Assembly: GCA_904501705.1 (NCBI GenBank)
Contig: CAJGCA010000046.1
Span: 1 to 13,631 of the forward strand
DNA length: 13,631 bases
From: Clostridiaceae bacterium
GTDB lineage: Bacteria > Bacillota > Clostridia > Oscillospirales > Acutalibacteraceae
Direction: 5' to 3'
Below are positions 1-7,595 of the stretch, in pieces. Each line of letters opens with the position of its first letter. Within the stretch, counting starts at the first letter, position 1. Both the position numbers and the translations under genes were made by a program. Under the pieces are notes generated by a model. That model was not told the origin of the DNA. It did not search any database and saw only the letters and a list, made by a program, of their open reading frames with translations.

Positions 1-1
1 C

Positions 2-457
2 TTGGTGCTGATTTTATCGGCTATTGCGTATTTTTTTATTTGGGGCGGAAAACCACAAATTGATAATTTTGCTGACATATCTAATGATTATGAGTGTATT
101 GCCAATGTGGCACTAAATTATTATAACGAATTATCGGTCAAAGATGAATCTGTGCTGATATCTATCCGTGAAGACCATTTGTTAATATGGGATTTAGAAA
201 CTAATAATAAAACAAAAATAGACCTTAATGATGAACAAAAAGCCGCACTTGAAACCGTAAACAAAAAATTCAATTTTGGTTCTTTAAGAGTTTCAAAAGA
301 TACTGTGTTTTTTGAGCGTGACGAAACGGGATATTATGGACTTGTGTATTCAAAACATCCTATTGCCGCACTCTATAAAGCGGAGTTGCCGCAAGATGGT
401 CGTGAATATCATAGAATAAACAGCCACTGGTACGAATGGGGCGTTTGGGGAATCTAA
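2..457 (+). CDS. Hypothetical membrane-anchored protein, 5' end probably outside the window
   Basis: This open frame runs from the window edge to a TAA at 455-457 and gives about 151 residues. The only starts near the edge are TTG and GTG codons with no visible ribosome binding site, so the true start is probably upstream. The first 14 or so residues (VLILSAIAYFFIWGG) look like a membrane segment or uncleaved signal anchor, and the remainder is polar, with many acidic residues and lysines, and probably extracytoplasmic. I recognise no family motif. Base composition is clearly AT-rich compared with the GC-rich operon that follows, and the gene points towards that operon (convergent). This suggests different ancestry, for instance an acquired segment. 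Function is unknown. Confidence 0.6.
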   Translation: MVLILSAIAYFFIWGGKPQIDNFADISNDYECIANVALNYYNELSVKDESVLISIREDHLLIWDLETNNKTKIDLNDEQKAALETVNKKFNFGSLRVSKDTVFFERDETGYYGLVYSKHPIAALYKAELPQDGREYHRINSHWYEWGVWGI

Positions 458-537
458 ATTTCCCTCTTTCGCTGATAACACCACAGACTTCAACCAACTA
501 TGAGCAAGGTTAAGGGTTTTAGGTTCTCCTAACAAAT

Positions 538-560
538 GGAAAATGTGATGTACATTTTCC
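538..560. repeat. Inverted repeat (9-bp arms, 5-base loop)
   Basis: GGAAAATGT at 538-546 and ACATTTTCC at 552-560 are perfect reverse complements around the loop GATGT. It lies 80 bases downstream of the plus-strand gene, but the sequence after it on the plus strand (CTGCTTGCTACGG) has no T-run, so it is a poor candidate for that gene's terminator. It could be a stem-loop end of a mobile or repeated segment, or chance in AT-rich DNA. Confidence 0.4.
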
Positions 561-581
561 CTGCTTGCTACGGTATAAGAC

Positions 582-617
582 AAAAAATGAAAGGAAGCAC
601 GAAATTTTCGTGCTTCC
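582..617 (-). terminator. Intrinsic terminator of the aromatic operon
   Basis: GGAAGCACGAA (593-603) and TTCGTGCTTCC (607-617) form an 11-bp stem with a 3-base loop. Read on the minus strand the stem is followed by TTTCATTTTTTG, a U-rich tail. It is 67 bases beyond the azlD stop codon and faces the end of the plus-strand gene, so it plausibly ends the long minus-strand operon. The plus-strand side (TATTTTACTG) is only weakly T-rich. Confidence 0.75.
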
Positions 618-673
618 TATTTTACTGTCCTTAAGAGTACGCCTCATACGGTCGGGTGTCCTTTTGCTTTGTT

Positions 674-689
674 TTGTAAGCGCTTACAA
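674..689. promoter_or_regulatory. Perfect 16-bp palindrome resembling a CcpA cre site
   Basis: TTGTAAGCGCTTACAA is a perfect palindrome and fits the catabolite-responsive element consensus WTGNAANCGNWNNCAW at every fixed position. It overlaps the azlD stop codon (684-686), so it is in the 3' region of an operon, not near a recognised promoter. The match is seen directly. Binding by CcpA or another LacI-family regulator is inference, and the location argues for caution. Confidence 0.35.
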
Positions 690-992
690 TAGCCGTATAA
701 TCAGCTCTGTCGCAAACACCGCGGCGCAGCTGAGCGCCGCAACCGTGACCAGACTGCGCTTGCACAGTGCGGTAATAAGCGCCACCGTCAGCGCGACCGC
801 GCCGCTGATGACGGCGTTGGTCGAGTAGAGGATGGCGGGGAAGGTCATAGCCGTCAGACAAGCACACGGCACGTATGCGAGGAACGAGCGGATAAAGCGG
901 TTTTTGATCTCCTTTCGGAAGAACACCAGCGGGATCATCCGAATGAGGTAGGTGGTGATCGCCATCACCAGAATGTAGATATAGGGACTCAT
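684..992 (-). CDS. azlD: AzlD family branched-chain amino acid exporter subunit
   Basis: This 102-residue, highly hydrophobic protein is the small subunit of the two-component AzlCD exporter. It begins MSPYIYILVMAITTYLIRMIPLVFF, where the early TYLIR..P segment is typical of AzlD, and has about four predicted membrane helices (roughly residues 3-22, 38-60, 63-77 and 80-100). The start is ATG at 992-990, preceded at 7 bases by a strong AGAGGAGG site and overlapping the azlC stop as ATGA. The longer upstream reading frame is polar, arginine-rich shadow sequence inside azlC. It is the last gene of the aromatic operon. AzlCD was described as an exporter of branched-chain amino acids or their analogues. 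Its place here suggests a wider or aromatic substrate, which is inference. Confidence 0.88.
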   Translation of the reverse strand: MSPYIYILVMAITTYLIRMIPLVFFRKEIKNRFIRSFLAYVPCACLTAMTFPAILYSTNAVISGAVALTVALITALCKRSLVTVAALSCAAVFATELIIRLL

Positions 993-1699
993 TCGCTCGC
1001 CTCCTCTGTGTCTTCGACAGGGAAGAGAACGGCGCAGATCGCGGCGGCGATCACTGTGCAGATGACGATAGCAAGACCGCTGTCCACCGTCTTTAGCCAC
1101 GGAAACCACGTGAACAGACAGCTGAGCACCGCTGCGAGCAGCGCGGCGATTCGCTTTGGCTTACTTTCGACCGCCTGCGGCACGACGATGGCGACGAACA
1201 TCCCGTAGAGTGCTACGCCGAGCGCGGTGCTCACCGAGGTGGGGAGAATATCCCCCGCGAGCGCGCCGAGCAGGGTGCCGCCCGTCCAGCCGATGAGCGG
1301 GGTCAGCCCCAGACCGACCATATACGGAACGGTCAGTGGCACGGGTCGCTGCATCGCGAGCGCGAAGATCTCATCGGTATTGAAAAAGGCGATCACAAGC
1401 CGTTGGAACAGCCCGAATTTTTTGCCGAGCTTTTGGCTGAGAGCTAAGCTCATCAGCGCATAGCGGCTGTTGATGACCAATTGGGTGAGCAGCATGATCC
1501 ATAGGGAGGATGCCGCGGCGATGACGCCGATGGCGGCAAATTGTCCCGCGCTGGTGAGGTTGGTCAGCGACATCACAGTCGCCTGCACGACGCTGACCGT
1601 CCCCACCGCCGCCACGCCGAAGCCAAAGCTGACAGCGAAATAGCCGATTCCGACGGGTAGACTATCCCGCACGCCGAGCCAGTATTCTTTGCGTTTCAT
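989..1699 (-). CDS. azlC: AzlC family amino acid exporter large subunit
   Basis: This 236-residue integral membrane protein matches the AzlC family: an N-terminal LGVRDSLPVGIGYFAVSFGFGVAA segment, the central LLTQLVINSRYALMSLALS stretch, NTDEIFAL at about residues 107-114, and a C-terminal set of hydrophobic helices ending in an acidic tail (PVEDTEEASE). The family transports branched-chain amino acids outwards together with AzlD, and the two genes are typically adjacent and overlapping as here (ATGA at 992-989). The start ATG at 1699 has AAAGGAAC upstream, and only 19 bases separate it from the aroF stop, so it should be cotranscribed with the biosynthetic genes. A relief-valve role for excess product is an inference from context. 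Confidence 0.9.
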   Translation of the reverse strand: MKRKEYWLGVRDSLPVGIGYFAVSFGFGVAAVGTVSVVQATVMSLTNLTSAGQFAAIGVIAAASSLWIMLLTQLVINSRYALMSLALSQKLGKKFGLFQRLVIAFFNTDEIFALAMQRPVPLTVPYMVGLGLTPLIGWTGGTLLGALAGDILPTSVSTALGVALYGMFVAIVVPQAVESKPKRIAALLAAVLSCLFTWFPWLKTVDSGLAIVICTVIAAAICAVLFPVEDTEEASE

Positions 1700-1718
1700 T
1701 TCTTGTTCCTTTCGCAGA

Positions 1719-2750
1719 TTATTTTAACTTATCTGCAATGTCGAGGATGAGTTTTTCGGTCTTTTCCCAGCCGAGACAGGGATCGGTGATGGACTGACCG
1801 AATTGATGGTCGGTCGCACTCGCCGCACCATCAACGAGATAGCTTTCAATCATCAGGCCCTTGACCAGACGGCGCACATCGGGGTTGTGGTTGCAGCTAT
1901 GCACGACGTCGGACGCGATACGTACCTGCTCGGCGTATTTCTTGCCGGAGTTGTTGTGGTTGGTGTCGATGATCGCGGCGGGATTGATGAGGGTGGATTT
2001 CGCGTACAGTTCGTTTAACTGCATCAGATCCTCGTAGTGGTAGTTGGACACCGAGCGCCCCGTATAATCGACGTAACCGCGCAGGATGGCGTGCGCGGAG
2101 GGGTTGCCGCTGCTCTTGACTTCCCAGCCACGATAGATGAAGGTATGCCCGTGCTGGGCGGCGGAGATGGCGTTCATCATCACGGTGAGATCGCCGCCCG
2201 TCGGGTTTTTCATGCCGACGGGCTCGTCGATGCCACTCGCGGTGAGGCGATGCTGCTGATTTTCCACCGAGCGCGCACCGATGGCAACGTAGGCGAGCAG
2301 GTCGGAGAGATAACGATGGTTTTCGGGATACAGCATCTCATCCGCGCAGGTGAAGCCATAATCGCGCAACGCGCTCAGGTGCAGGTCGCGGATGGCGAGG
2401 ATGCCCTCGAGCATATCGGGGCTGTGGGTCGGATCGGGTTGATGCAGCATCCCCTTGTAGCCCGCGCCGGTGGTGCGGGGCTTGTTGGTGTAGATGCGGG
2501 GGATGATGAGAATCTTATCCTCTACCTGATCCTGCACGCGGCGCAGGCGGGAGATGTACTCGAGAACGGGCTCCTTGCTCTCGGCGGAGCAGGGACCGAT
2601 GATCAGCAGAAATTTATCCGATTCGCCGGCAAATACGCGGCGGATCTCCTCGGCACGCGCCTCGCGCACGTTAGCGAGCTCAGCGGTGACGGGATATTGC
2701 TCTTTAATGTCCTTCGGGATGGGGAGTTTCCGTTTGAAATCCATACTCAT
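1719..2750 (-). CDS. aroF: 3-deoxy-7-phosphoheptulonate (DAHP) synthase, class I (AroF/G/H type)
   Basis: It catalyses the first committed step: phosphoenolpyruvate plus erythrose-4-phosphate to DAHP. The 343-residue protein aligns by eye along its length with the E. coli AroF/G/H type. IGPCSAES (51-58) carries metal-ligand Cys54, KPRTT (90-94) is the PEP-binding loop, GARSVENQQHR is at 158-168, and IDTNHNNSGK holds His265. IESYLVDG holds Glu302 and ITDPCLGWE holds Asp323, which complete the metal site. The N-terminal extension of about 45 residues, used for feedback sensing in this family, is present, but which amino acid it senses cannot be read by eye. There is no fused chorismate mutase domain. 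The start ATG at 2750 has GAGGT 8 bases upstream, and the gene lies 21 bases after tyrA. It is unusual that the first enzyme of the pathway is encoded ninth among the operon's genes. Confidence 0.95.
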   Translation of the reverse strand: MSMDFKRKLPIPKDIKEQYPVTAELANVREARAEEIRRVFAGESDKFLLIIGPCSAESKEPVLEYISRLRRVQDQVEDKILIIPRIYTNKPRTTGAGYKGMLHQPDPTHSPDMLEGILAIRDLHLSALRDYGFTCADEMLYPENHRYLSDLLAYVAIGARSVENQQHRLTASGIDEPVGMKNPTGGDLTVMMNAISAAQHGHTFIYRGWEVKSSGNPSAHAILRGYVDYTGRSVSNYHYEDLMQLNELYAKSTLINPAAIIDTNHNNSGKKYAEQVRIASDVVHSCNHNPDVRRLVKGLMIESYLVDGAASATDHQFGQSITDPCLGWEKTEKLILDIADKLK

Positions 2751-2771
2751 AGTTCATTACCTCGTTTCAGA

Positions 2772-3629
2772 TCATGGTTTATCGAACAGGGCGCGGCGGG
2801 CGGTGGAAATGCGCATCATCTCGCGCATTTGATCGCGATCGCCGTCGCGCACGGTGGCGTACAGACGCTCGAAGGTATCGCGGAAGCGATCCATCTCACC
2901 GAGCAGCACCTCGCGGTTTTCGAGGAACAGCTCGCTCCACATCGCGTCGTTGATGCGGGCGATGCGGGTCAGGTCGCGGAAGGAGTCGCCCGTGTAGCGC
3001 ACAAGCTCGGGGTCGTCCTTCGCGCACATCAGCGATACCGCGATGCAGTGGGTCAGCTGGGACAGAAAGCCGATCATTTCGTCGTGTCGCTCGGGAGAAA
3101 GCTGCGACACGGTGCGAAAGCCCAGCGTCCAGCCAAGATCCTCGCACAGCTCAATGGCATCGGGGGTGTTATCCTCGGTCGGGACGACGAGATAGTTCGC
3201 CCCGTAGAAGATGCGGTCGTCGGCGTTTTCCACACCGCCGACCTCGCGACCCGCCATCGGGTGCGCGGCGATGTATTCCACACCGTCGGGCAGTAACGCT
3301 TTTACGCGGGGAATGATGCTCCCCTTGACCCCCGTCACGTCGGTGACGATGGTGCCGCTCGTCAGCAGGTGTCCGTGCTGCTCCATCCATTCAATGAAGG
3401 TGTGCGGGTAGAGTGCGAAGATGATGAGATCCGCTTTCGCGATCAGATCGGGCTCGACCTCGGTGGTGCCGTAGCGGATGAGGCCTTTATTCATCGCATA
3501 GTCGACGGAGGACTGCTCCAGCGTGATGGCGCTGACGGGGTAGCCGCGACGGCTCAGCGCCATCGCGTAGCTGCCACCGAGCAAGCCAAGACCGACGATG
3601 AGGATGTTGTGATGCTTTTCGAGTCTCAT
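2772..3629 (-). CDS. tyrA: Prephenate dehydrogenase
   Basis: It oxidatively decarboxylates prephenate to 4-hydroxyphenylpyruvate, the tyrosine branch. The 285-residue protein starts with a Rossmann fold (ILIVGLGLLGGSYA, glycines 13, 15 and 18) and has IVTDVTGVKG (94-103), the family signature AAHPMAGRE (121-129), catalytic-region histidines in SPERHDEMIGFLSQLTH (His182, His194), and GDSFRDLTRIA (214-224). There is no N-terminal chorismate mutase and no C-terminal ACT domain, so prephenate must come from PheA and feedback by tyrosine through ACT is absent. The start ATG at 3629 overlaps the aroA stop as ATGA and has AGGTGA 7 bases upstream. NAD or NADP preference is not assigned. Confidence 0.94.
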   Translation of the reverse strand: MRLEKHHNILIVGLGLLGGSYAMALSRRGYPVSAITLEQSSVDYAMNKGLIRYGTTEVEPDLIAKADLIIFALYPHTFIEWMEQHGHLLTSGTIVTDVTGVKGSIIPRVKALLPDGVEYIAAHPMAGREVGGVENADDRIFYGANYLVVPTEDNTPDAIELCEDLGWTLGFRTVSQLSPERHDEMIGFLSQLTHCIAVSLMCAKDDPELVRYTGDSFRDLTRIARINDAMWSELFLENREVLLGEMDRFRDTFERLYATVRDGDRDQMREMMRISTARRALFDKP

Positions 3630-4831
3630 TGTGTGTTCACCTGAATTCCCAGTTTTTCTATGTCGTCAAAGAAGTTCGGATAGCTTTTGGCGACCGCTTC
3701 GGCACCCGCAATTTCTCCGCCGACGAGGGAGCACAGAACGCTCATCGCCATCACGATGCGATGGTCGTTGTGTCCGTCAATAATGGTGTCGGGTGCGTGC
3801 AGGGTCGCCTTGTGCACGATGACGCGGTTTTCCTCCACCGTCACGGGGATGCCGCATTTGCTGAGCTCCGTCTGCATCGCGGCGGCACGGTCGGATTCCT
3901 TGATTTTGAGCCGCGCCGTGCCGTCAAACACGCCGCCGTTCTTTGCCGCCGCGACGGCGAACAGGATGGGGGCGAGATCGGGGCAGTCGGTCAAGTCGAC
4001 GGGGGTGGTGTCACCCGCGTCGAGATGGGCGAACAGCTCGCGATAGACACGGTCGCCCTGTGGGCTGTTCTCGTCTAAGCCCTCGACGGTGACCTCGCCT
4101 CCAAAGAGGTTAAACGCTTCCAAAAACGCCGCGTTGGACCAGTCACCCTCCACCGCCGTTTGGCGCGGGCGATAGGTCTGCCCGCCGGGGATGCGGATAG
4201 TGTTGTCCGCTCGGCAAAAAAGGATGCCAAAATCCGTGAGGGCTTTGAGCGTTAGGTCAATATAGGATAGGCTTTCCGCCTTGCCCGTGATCTCGAGGAC
4301 GCTGTCCTCCTTGGCTAGCGGTAATGCAAACAGCAAGCCGCTGATAAACTGGCTGGACACGTCGCCGGGGATGGTGTACCGTCCGCCATTGAGCGGTCCG
4401 CACACTGTGAGAGTATTGCCGCTCGGCTCAAAACGTAAGCCTTTTTGTGCGCACAGGTCGGCGTAGACGCCGAGTGGGCGCTGCATCAGCCGCTCGGTAC
4501 CTGTCAGCGTAATCGGCTTGTCGGATAAAAGACATAGCGGGATCATAAAGCGCAGGGTCGAGCCACTCTCGTGGCAGTCGAGCGGCTCGGTCGGCGCGGT
4601 GGTGGCAGGGGTAAGCCCACCGATCCGTACCGTGTCGCCGTCCTGCTCGACACGTGCGCCGAGTGCGGTGAGACACCGCAAGGTGGCTTTCATATCCTCC
4701 GACCACGCGACATTGGTGATGACACTGCCCGCCGACAGCGCCCCGCAGATGAGATCGCGGTGCGCCATGCTTTTGGACGGCGGCGCGGTGATACACCTGC
4801 GCGCGGTGGATGGTTTGATGATGACGTTCAT
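3626..4831 (-). CDS. aroA: 3-phosphoshikimate 1-carboxyvinyltransferase (EPSP synthase)
   Basis: It transfers the enolpyruvyl group from PEP to shikimate-3-phosphate. The 401-residue protein shows the expected series: APPSKSMAHRD (16-26, with active-site Lys20), ESGSTLRFMIPL (88-99), GDVSSQFISGLLFA (156-169), DCPDLAPIL (282-290), KIKESDRAA (309-317), DGHNDHRIVMA (352-362) and KSYPNFFDDI (382-391). The glycine loop reads SGSTLRF, where E. coli has NAGTAMRP, so the proline after the arginine is replaced by Phe95. This loop affects glyphosate response in the family, and no prediction is made here. The start ATG at 4831 directly abuts the aroQ stop (TAAATG) with GAGGC upstream, and the 3' end overlaps tyrA. 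Confidence 0.96.
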   Translation of the reverse strand: MNVIIKPSTARRCITAPPSKSMAHRDLICGALSAGSVITNVAWSEDMKATLRCLTALGARVEQDGDTVRIGGLTPATTAPTEPLDCHESGSTLRFMIPLCLLSDKPITLTGTERLMQRPLGVYADLCAQKGLRFEPSGNTLTVCGPLNGGRYTIPGDVSSQFISGLLFALPLAKEDSVLEITGKAESLSYIDLTLKALTDFGILFCRADNTIRIPGGQTYRPRQTAVEGDWSNAAFLEAFNLFGGEVTVEGLDENSPQGDRVYRELFAHLDAGDTTPVDLTDCPDLAPILFAVAAAKNGGVFDGTARLKIKESDRAAAMQTELSKCGIPVTVEENRVIVHKATLHAPDTIIDGHNDHRIVMAMSVLCSLVGGEIAGAEAVAKSYPNFFDDIEKLGIQVNTQ

Positions 4832-5269
4832 TTATTTCGCCTCGATGATGGTTTTGAGATAGTCCATAGCCTCGGTATAGCCATTAAGCCCGTGTCCGCA
4901 GATGGTCTTGACGCACGCGGCGCGCACGAAGCTGATCTGTCGGAAATCCTCGCGGGTGCTGACATCCGAGATGTGCACCTCGACCGTCGGGATGCCGACT
5001 GCCTTGACGGCGTCGAGGATGGCGATGCTGGTATGGGTGTAGGCGGCAGGGTTTAGGACGATGCCGTCCACCTTGCAGTAGCACCGCTGGATCTCGTCGA
5101 CGAGGTTGCCCTCGTGGTTGGACTGGTAGCAGGTGACCTCGGCACCGATCTTCTCGCCGTGCGTTTTGACGAGCGCGCACAGCGTATCGTAGCCGCTGTC
5201 GCCGTAGATCTCCGGCTCGCGGATGCCGAGCATATTGAGGTTCGGGCCGTTGATGACCGCAATGTTCAT
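4832..5269 (-). CDS. aroQ: Type II 3-dehydroquinate dehydratase
   Basis: It dehydrates 3-dehydroquinate to 3-dehydroshikimate. At 145 residues it has the usual size of the small dodecameric type II enzyme. NGPNLNMLGIREPEIYG (7-23) includes Arg17 and the catalytic Tyr22, QSNHEG is at 49-54, NPAAYTHTS at 73-81, and EVHISDVSTREDFR (97-110) contains the catalytic His99. Most family members read EVHLSN where this one reads EVHISD, a mild variation. The start ATG at 5269 overlaps the aroE-aroK stop as ATGA, with AGAAGGG upstream. No type I (AroD) enzyme is present in the window, so this supplies the step. Confidence 0.96.
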   Translation of the reverse strand: MNIAVINGPNLNMLGIREPEIYGDSGYDTLCALVKTHGEKIGAEVTCYQSNHEGNLVDEIQRCYCKVDGIVLNPAAYTHTSIAILDAVKAVGIPTVEVHISDVSTREDFRQISFVRAACVKTICGHGLNGYTEAMDYLKTIIEAK

Positions 5270-6504
5270 TTTGTAAACCCTTCTTCCATCAGACGGATGT
5301 TGTGACTCATATCGGATACGCAGTCGACGGTATAGTCCGCCGCCGCGCAGTAGAGGTCGTAGCGTTCGTTGTACCGTTGCCGCAACAGATCACTGTTCGA
5401 GGACAGCGGACGGTCGTCGGTGGTGACGAGGGCGTCGAGCGGGCGGTCGAGGAAGCAGAGCCGACCATTCGCCCGCAGAATATTGACGTTTTCCGGCCGT
5501 AGGATGGCGCCGCCGCCCGTGGCGATGACGGTGTTCTGCACGCTCTCGAGCGAGCGGATGACTTCACTCTCGATGTCGCGAAAACCCGCTTCGCCGCGCT
5601 TAGCAAAGATAGTGGGTATATCGGCGCCCGCCTGCTCGCGGATGAGGTCGTCGGTGTCGAGAAACGCCATCCCGCGCTTGGCGGCTAGTCGCTTGCCGAG
5701 GGTGGTTTTGCCGCAGCCGGGCATCCCAATGAGCACCAGATTCTGCTTGTCATTGCGAATTTGGCGGTAAATCTCTTCGATCGTATCCTCAGAGACGGTG
5801 GTGCCGAGGAAATGCTCGACCGCGACCGCCGCCTGTGCGACGAGCATATATAAGCCGCCCGTCGCGGGGATACCGAGACTCTGCGCCTGCCGCACAAGCT
5901 GCGAGCGCAGAGGATTATAGATTGCATCCGCGATCCCGACGATGTGCGGGAATGGCATAAGGTCGAGCGGTTGCGCGTTCGGCTCGGGGTACATCCCGCA
6001 CGGAGTGGTGTTGAGGATAATCTCAGCGTCGGTGTGGAGGCTTAGCGCATCCTCATAGGAGATGCAGCCGTCCTTCGCCGAGCGGGATACGCGGATGACT
6101 TCGCGTGCGCCGAGCGCGTTTGCAACGGCGACGGCGGTTTTAGACGTGCCGCCGCTGCCGAGTATAAGCACTTTCTTGCCTGCGGGATCGATACCCGCGC
6201 GGCGCAGGAGCGCACTCATTCCCGCAAAGTCGGTGTTGTAGCCGTACAGCTTGCCGTTGCGGTTGACGATGGTGTTCACCGCGCCGATGCTGGCGGCGAT
6301 AGAGTCAATCTCGTCGAGGTACGGCATCACGTCCTGCTTGTAGGGGATGGTGACGTTGATCGCCTTAAAATCGTGCGCGGTCATAAACGCCGCCAGTTCC
6401 CCGCGTGGGATCTCGCGGATCTCATACGCGTAGTCCGCGAGACAGGCGTGAATTTCTTTTGAAAAGCTGTGGGAGAGTTTCTCCCCGATGCATCCGTATT
6501 CCAT
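5266..6504 (-). CDS. aroE-aroK: Fused shikimate dehydrogenase - shikimate kinase
   Basis: This is one 412-residue chain with two consecutive pathway enzymes. Residues 1 to about 250 are shikimate dehydrogenase: SHSFSKEIH (11-19), INVTIPYK with catalytic Lys56, GAVNTIV (74-80), GYNTDFAG with Asp92, the nucleotide loop LGSGGTSKT (115-123) and NTTPCGM (165-171). Residues about 255-412 are shikimate kinase: Walker A GMPGCGKTT (260-268), TDD (284-286), FRDIE (308-312), ATGGG (328-332) and the lid RPLSSN (365-370). The linker is short, with no stop or frameshift between domains. The start MEYGCIGEKL at 6504 overlaps the aroC stop as TAATG, and a longer reading frame upstream lies inside aroC. The ribosome site is weak, so translation probably relies on coupling. 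The kinase motifs all look intact. Confidence 0.94.
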   Translation of the reverse strand: MEYGCIGEKLSHSFSKEIHACLADYAYEIREIPRGELAAFMTAHDFKAINVTIPYKQDVMPYLDEIDSIAASIGAVNTIVNRNGKLYGYNTDFAGMSALLRRAGIDPAGKKVLILGSGGTSKTAVAVANALGAREVIRVSRSAKDGCISYEDALSLHTDAEIILNTTPCGMYPEPNAQPLDLMPFPHIVGIADAIYNPLRSQLVRQAQSLGIPATGGLYMLVAQAAVAVEHFLGTTVSEDTIEEIYRQIRNDKQNLVLIGMPGCGKTTLGKRLAAKRGMAFLDTDDLIREQAGADIPTIFAKRGEAGFRDIESEVIRSLESVQNTVIATGGGAILRPENVNILRANGRLCFLDRPLDALVTTDDRPLSSNSDLLRQRYNERYDLYCAAADYTVDCVSDMSHNIRLMEEGFTK

Positions 6505-7595
6505 TATTCCGCCAGCCAATCTGTACCGTATTTGATGCTTAGTGCGTCGCACAGCGTCAGCGCGACCATGCTGTCCGCGACCACTCGTGCGCGATGCACG
6601 ATGCACGGGTCGTGCCGCCCGCCCGCGATAAGCTCGGTAGGCTCGCCCGTCTCAAGGTCGAGGGTGCGCTGTGCCTTGTGGATGGTGGGGGTGGGCTTGA
6701 CGGCACAGCGGATGACAAGCGGCATGCCGTTCGCGATACCGCCGTTAATGCCACCGTTATGGTTGGTGGCGGTGATGACGGCGTTGCCGTCTCTCACAAA
6801 GCAGTCGTTCGCCTCGCTGCCGCGCATTTCGCTGAGTGCAAAGCCGTCGCCGAACTCCACACCCTTAACGGCGGGGATGGAGAACAGCGCGTGCGCGAGC
6901 ACACTCTCGAGTGTGTCGAACCACGGCTCACCGACGCCGACGGGAAGCCCCGTCACGACGGTTTCCAGCACGCCGCCGACGCTGTCGCCGTCGGCGGCCG
7001 CCAAGAGAATTGCCTCTTTCATCGCTTCGGCGGCGGTGTCGTCGAGTACCGCGAACGCTGTGTCGTTCAGTTTTGCCATATCGGCGGCGAGATTGCCAAA
7101 CGGGCGATCTGCTACACCCGCGGCGCGGGCGATGTGGGTCGCGATATGGATGCCTTTTTGCTTCAGAGCGGGGATGACGATGGCGGCCGCCGCGACGATG
7201 GCGGCGGTGATGCGCCCGCTGAAATGCCCGCCGCCTCGCGGGTCGGCGTAGCCGTTATATTTCACCTTCGCGGTGTAGTCCGCGTGCCCGGGTCGGGGCG
7301 TTGCAACGAAGGGAGCGTAGTCGCCCGATTTTGTGTCTCCGTTCGGGATGCGGATGAGGATGGGCGAGCCGGTCGTTCTGCCGTTATACACGCCGCTCTC
7401 GATGACGAAGGGGTCGGTCTCCTGCCGCGGGGTGGACAGCTGACCGACGGGGCGGCGCAGGGTGAGCTGATGACGGATGAAGTCCTCATCCACGGGGATG
7501 CCGGGGGTGAGCCCGTCGATAACCGCGCCGACCGCCGCGCCGTGGCTCTCGCCGAACAGCATGACGTTCACGTGACTGCCGAGGATGTTTCTCAT
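6504..7595 (-). CDS. aroC: Chorismate synthase
   Basis: It converts EPSP to chorismate with reduced FMN, the last common step. The 363-residue protein begins MRNILGSHVNVMLFGESHG (GESHG at 15-19), then has RPGHADYTAKVKY (101-113), the signature RGGGHFSGRITA (120-131), and later NHNGGINGGIANG and PLVIRCAVKPTPTI. All are conserved in the family, and the length is normal. The start ATG at 7595 overlaps the aroB stop as ATGA and has a full AAAGGAGG site 9 bases upstream. The stop shares one base with the aroE-aroK start. The FMN reductase activity needed in monofunctional systems is not encoded here. Confidence 0.97.
   Translation of the reverse strand: MRNILGSHVNVMLFGESHGAAVGAVIDGLTPGIPVDEDFIRHQLTLRRPVGQLSTPRQETDPFVIESGVYNGRTTGSPILIRIPNGDTKSGDYAPFVATPRPGHADYTAKVKYNGYADPRGGGHFSGRITAAIVAAAAIVIPALKQKGIHIATHIARAAGVADRPFGNLAADMAKLNDTAFAVLDDTAAEAMKEAILLAAADGDSVGGVLETVVTGLPVGVGEPWFDTLESVLAHALFSIPAVKGVEFGDGFALSEMRGSEANDCFVRDGNAVITATNHNGGINGGIANGMPLVIRCAVKPTPTIHKAQRTLDLETGEPTELIAGGRHDPCIVHRARVVADSMVALTLCDALSIKYGTDWLAE

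Noticed and set aside
350..583. 77-residue minus-strand open frame at the left edge
   Set aside because: It starts with TTG, lacks a ribosome site, starts just after the operon terminator and overlaps the end of the plus-strand gene. It is not completely excluded, because the intergenic part may be a repeated sequence.
2037..3296. 419-residue plus-strand open frame opposite aroF and tyrA
   Set aside because: It spans two well-supported minus-strand genes and reads as repeated Gly/Ala/Val/His/Asp composition typical of shadow frames in GC-rich DNA.
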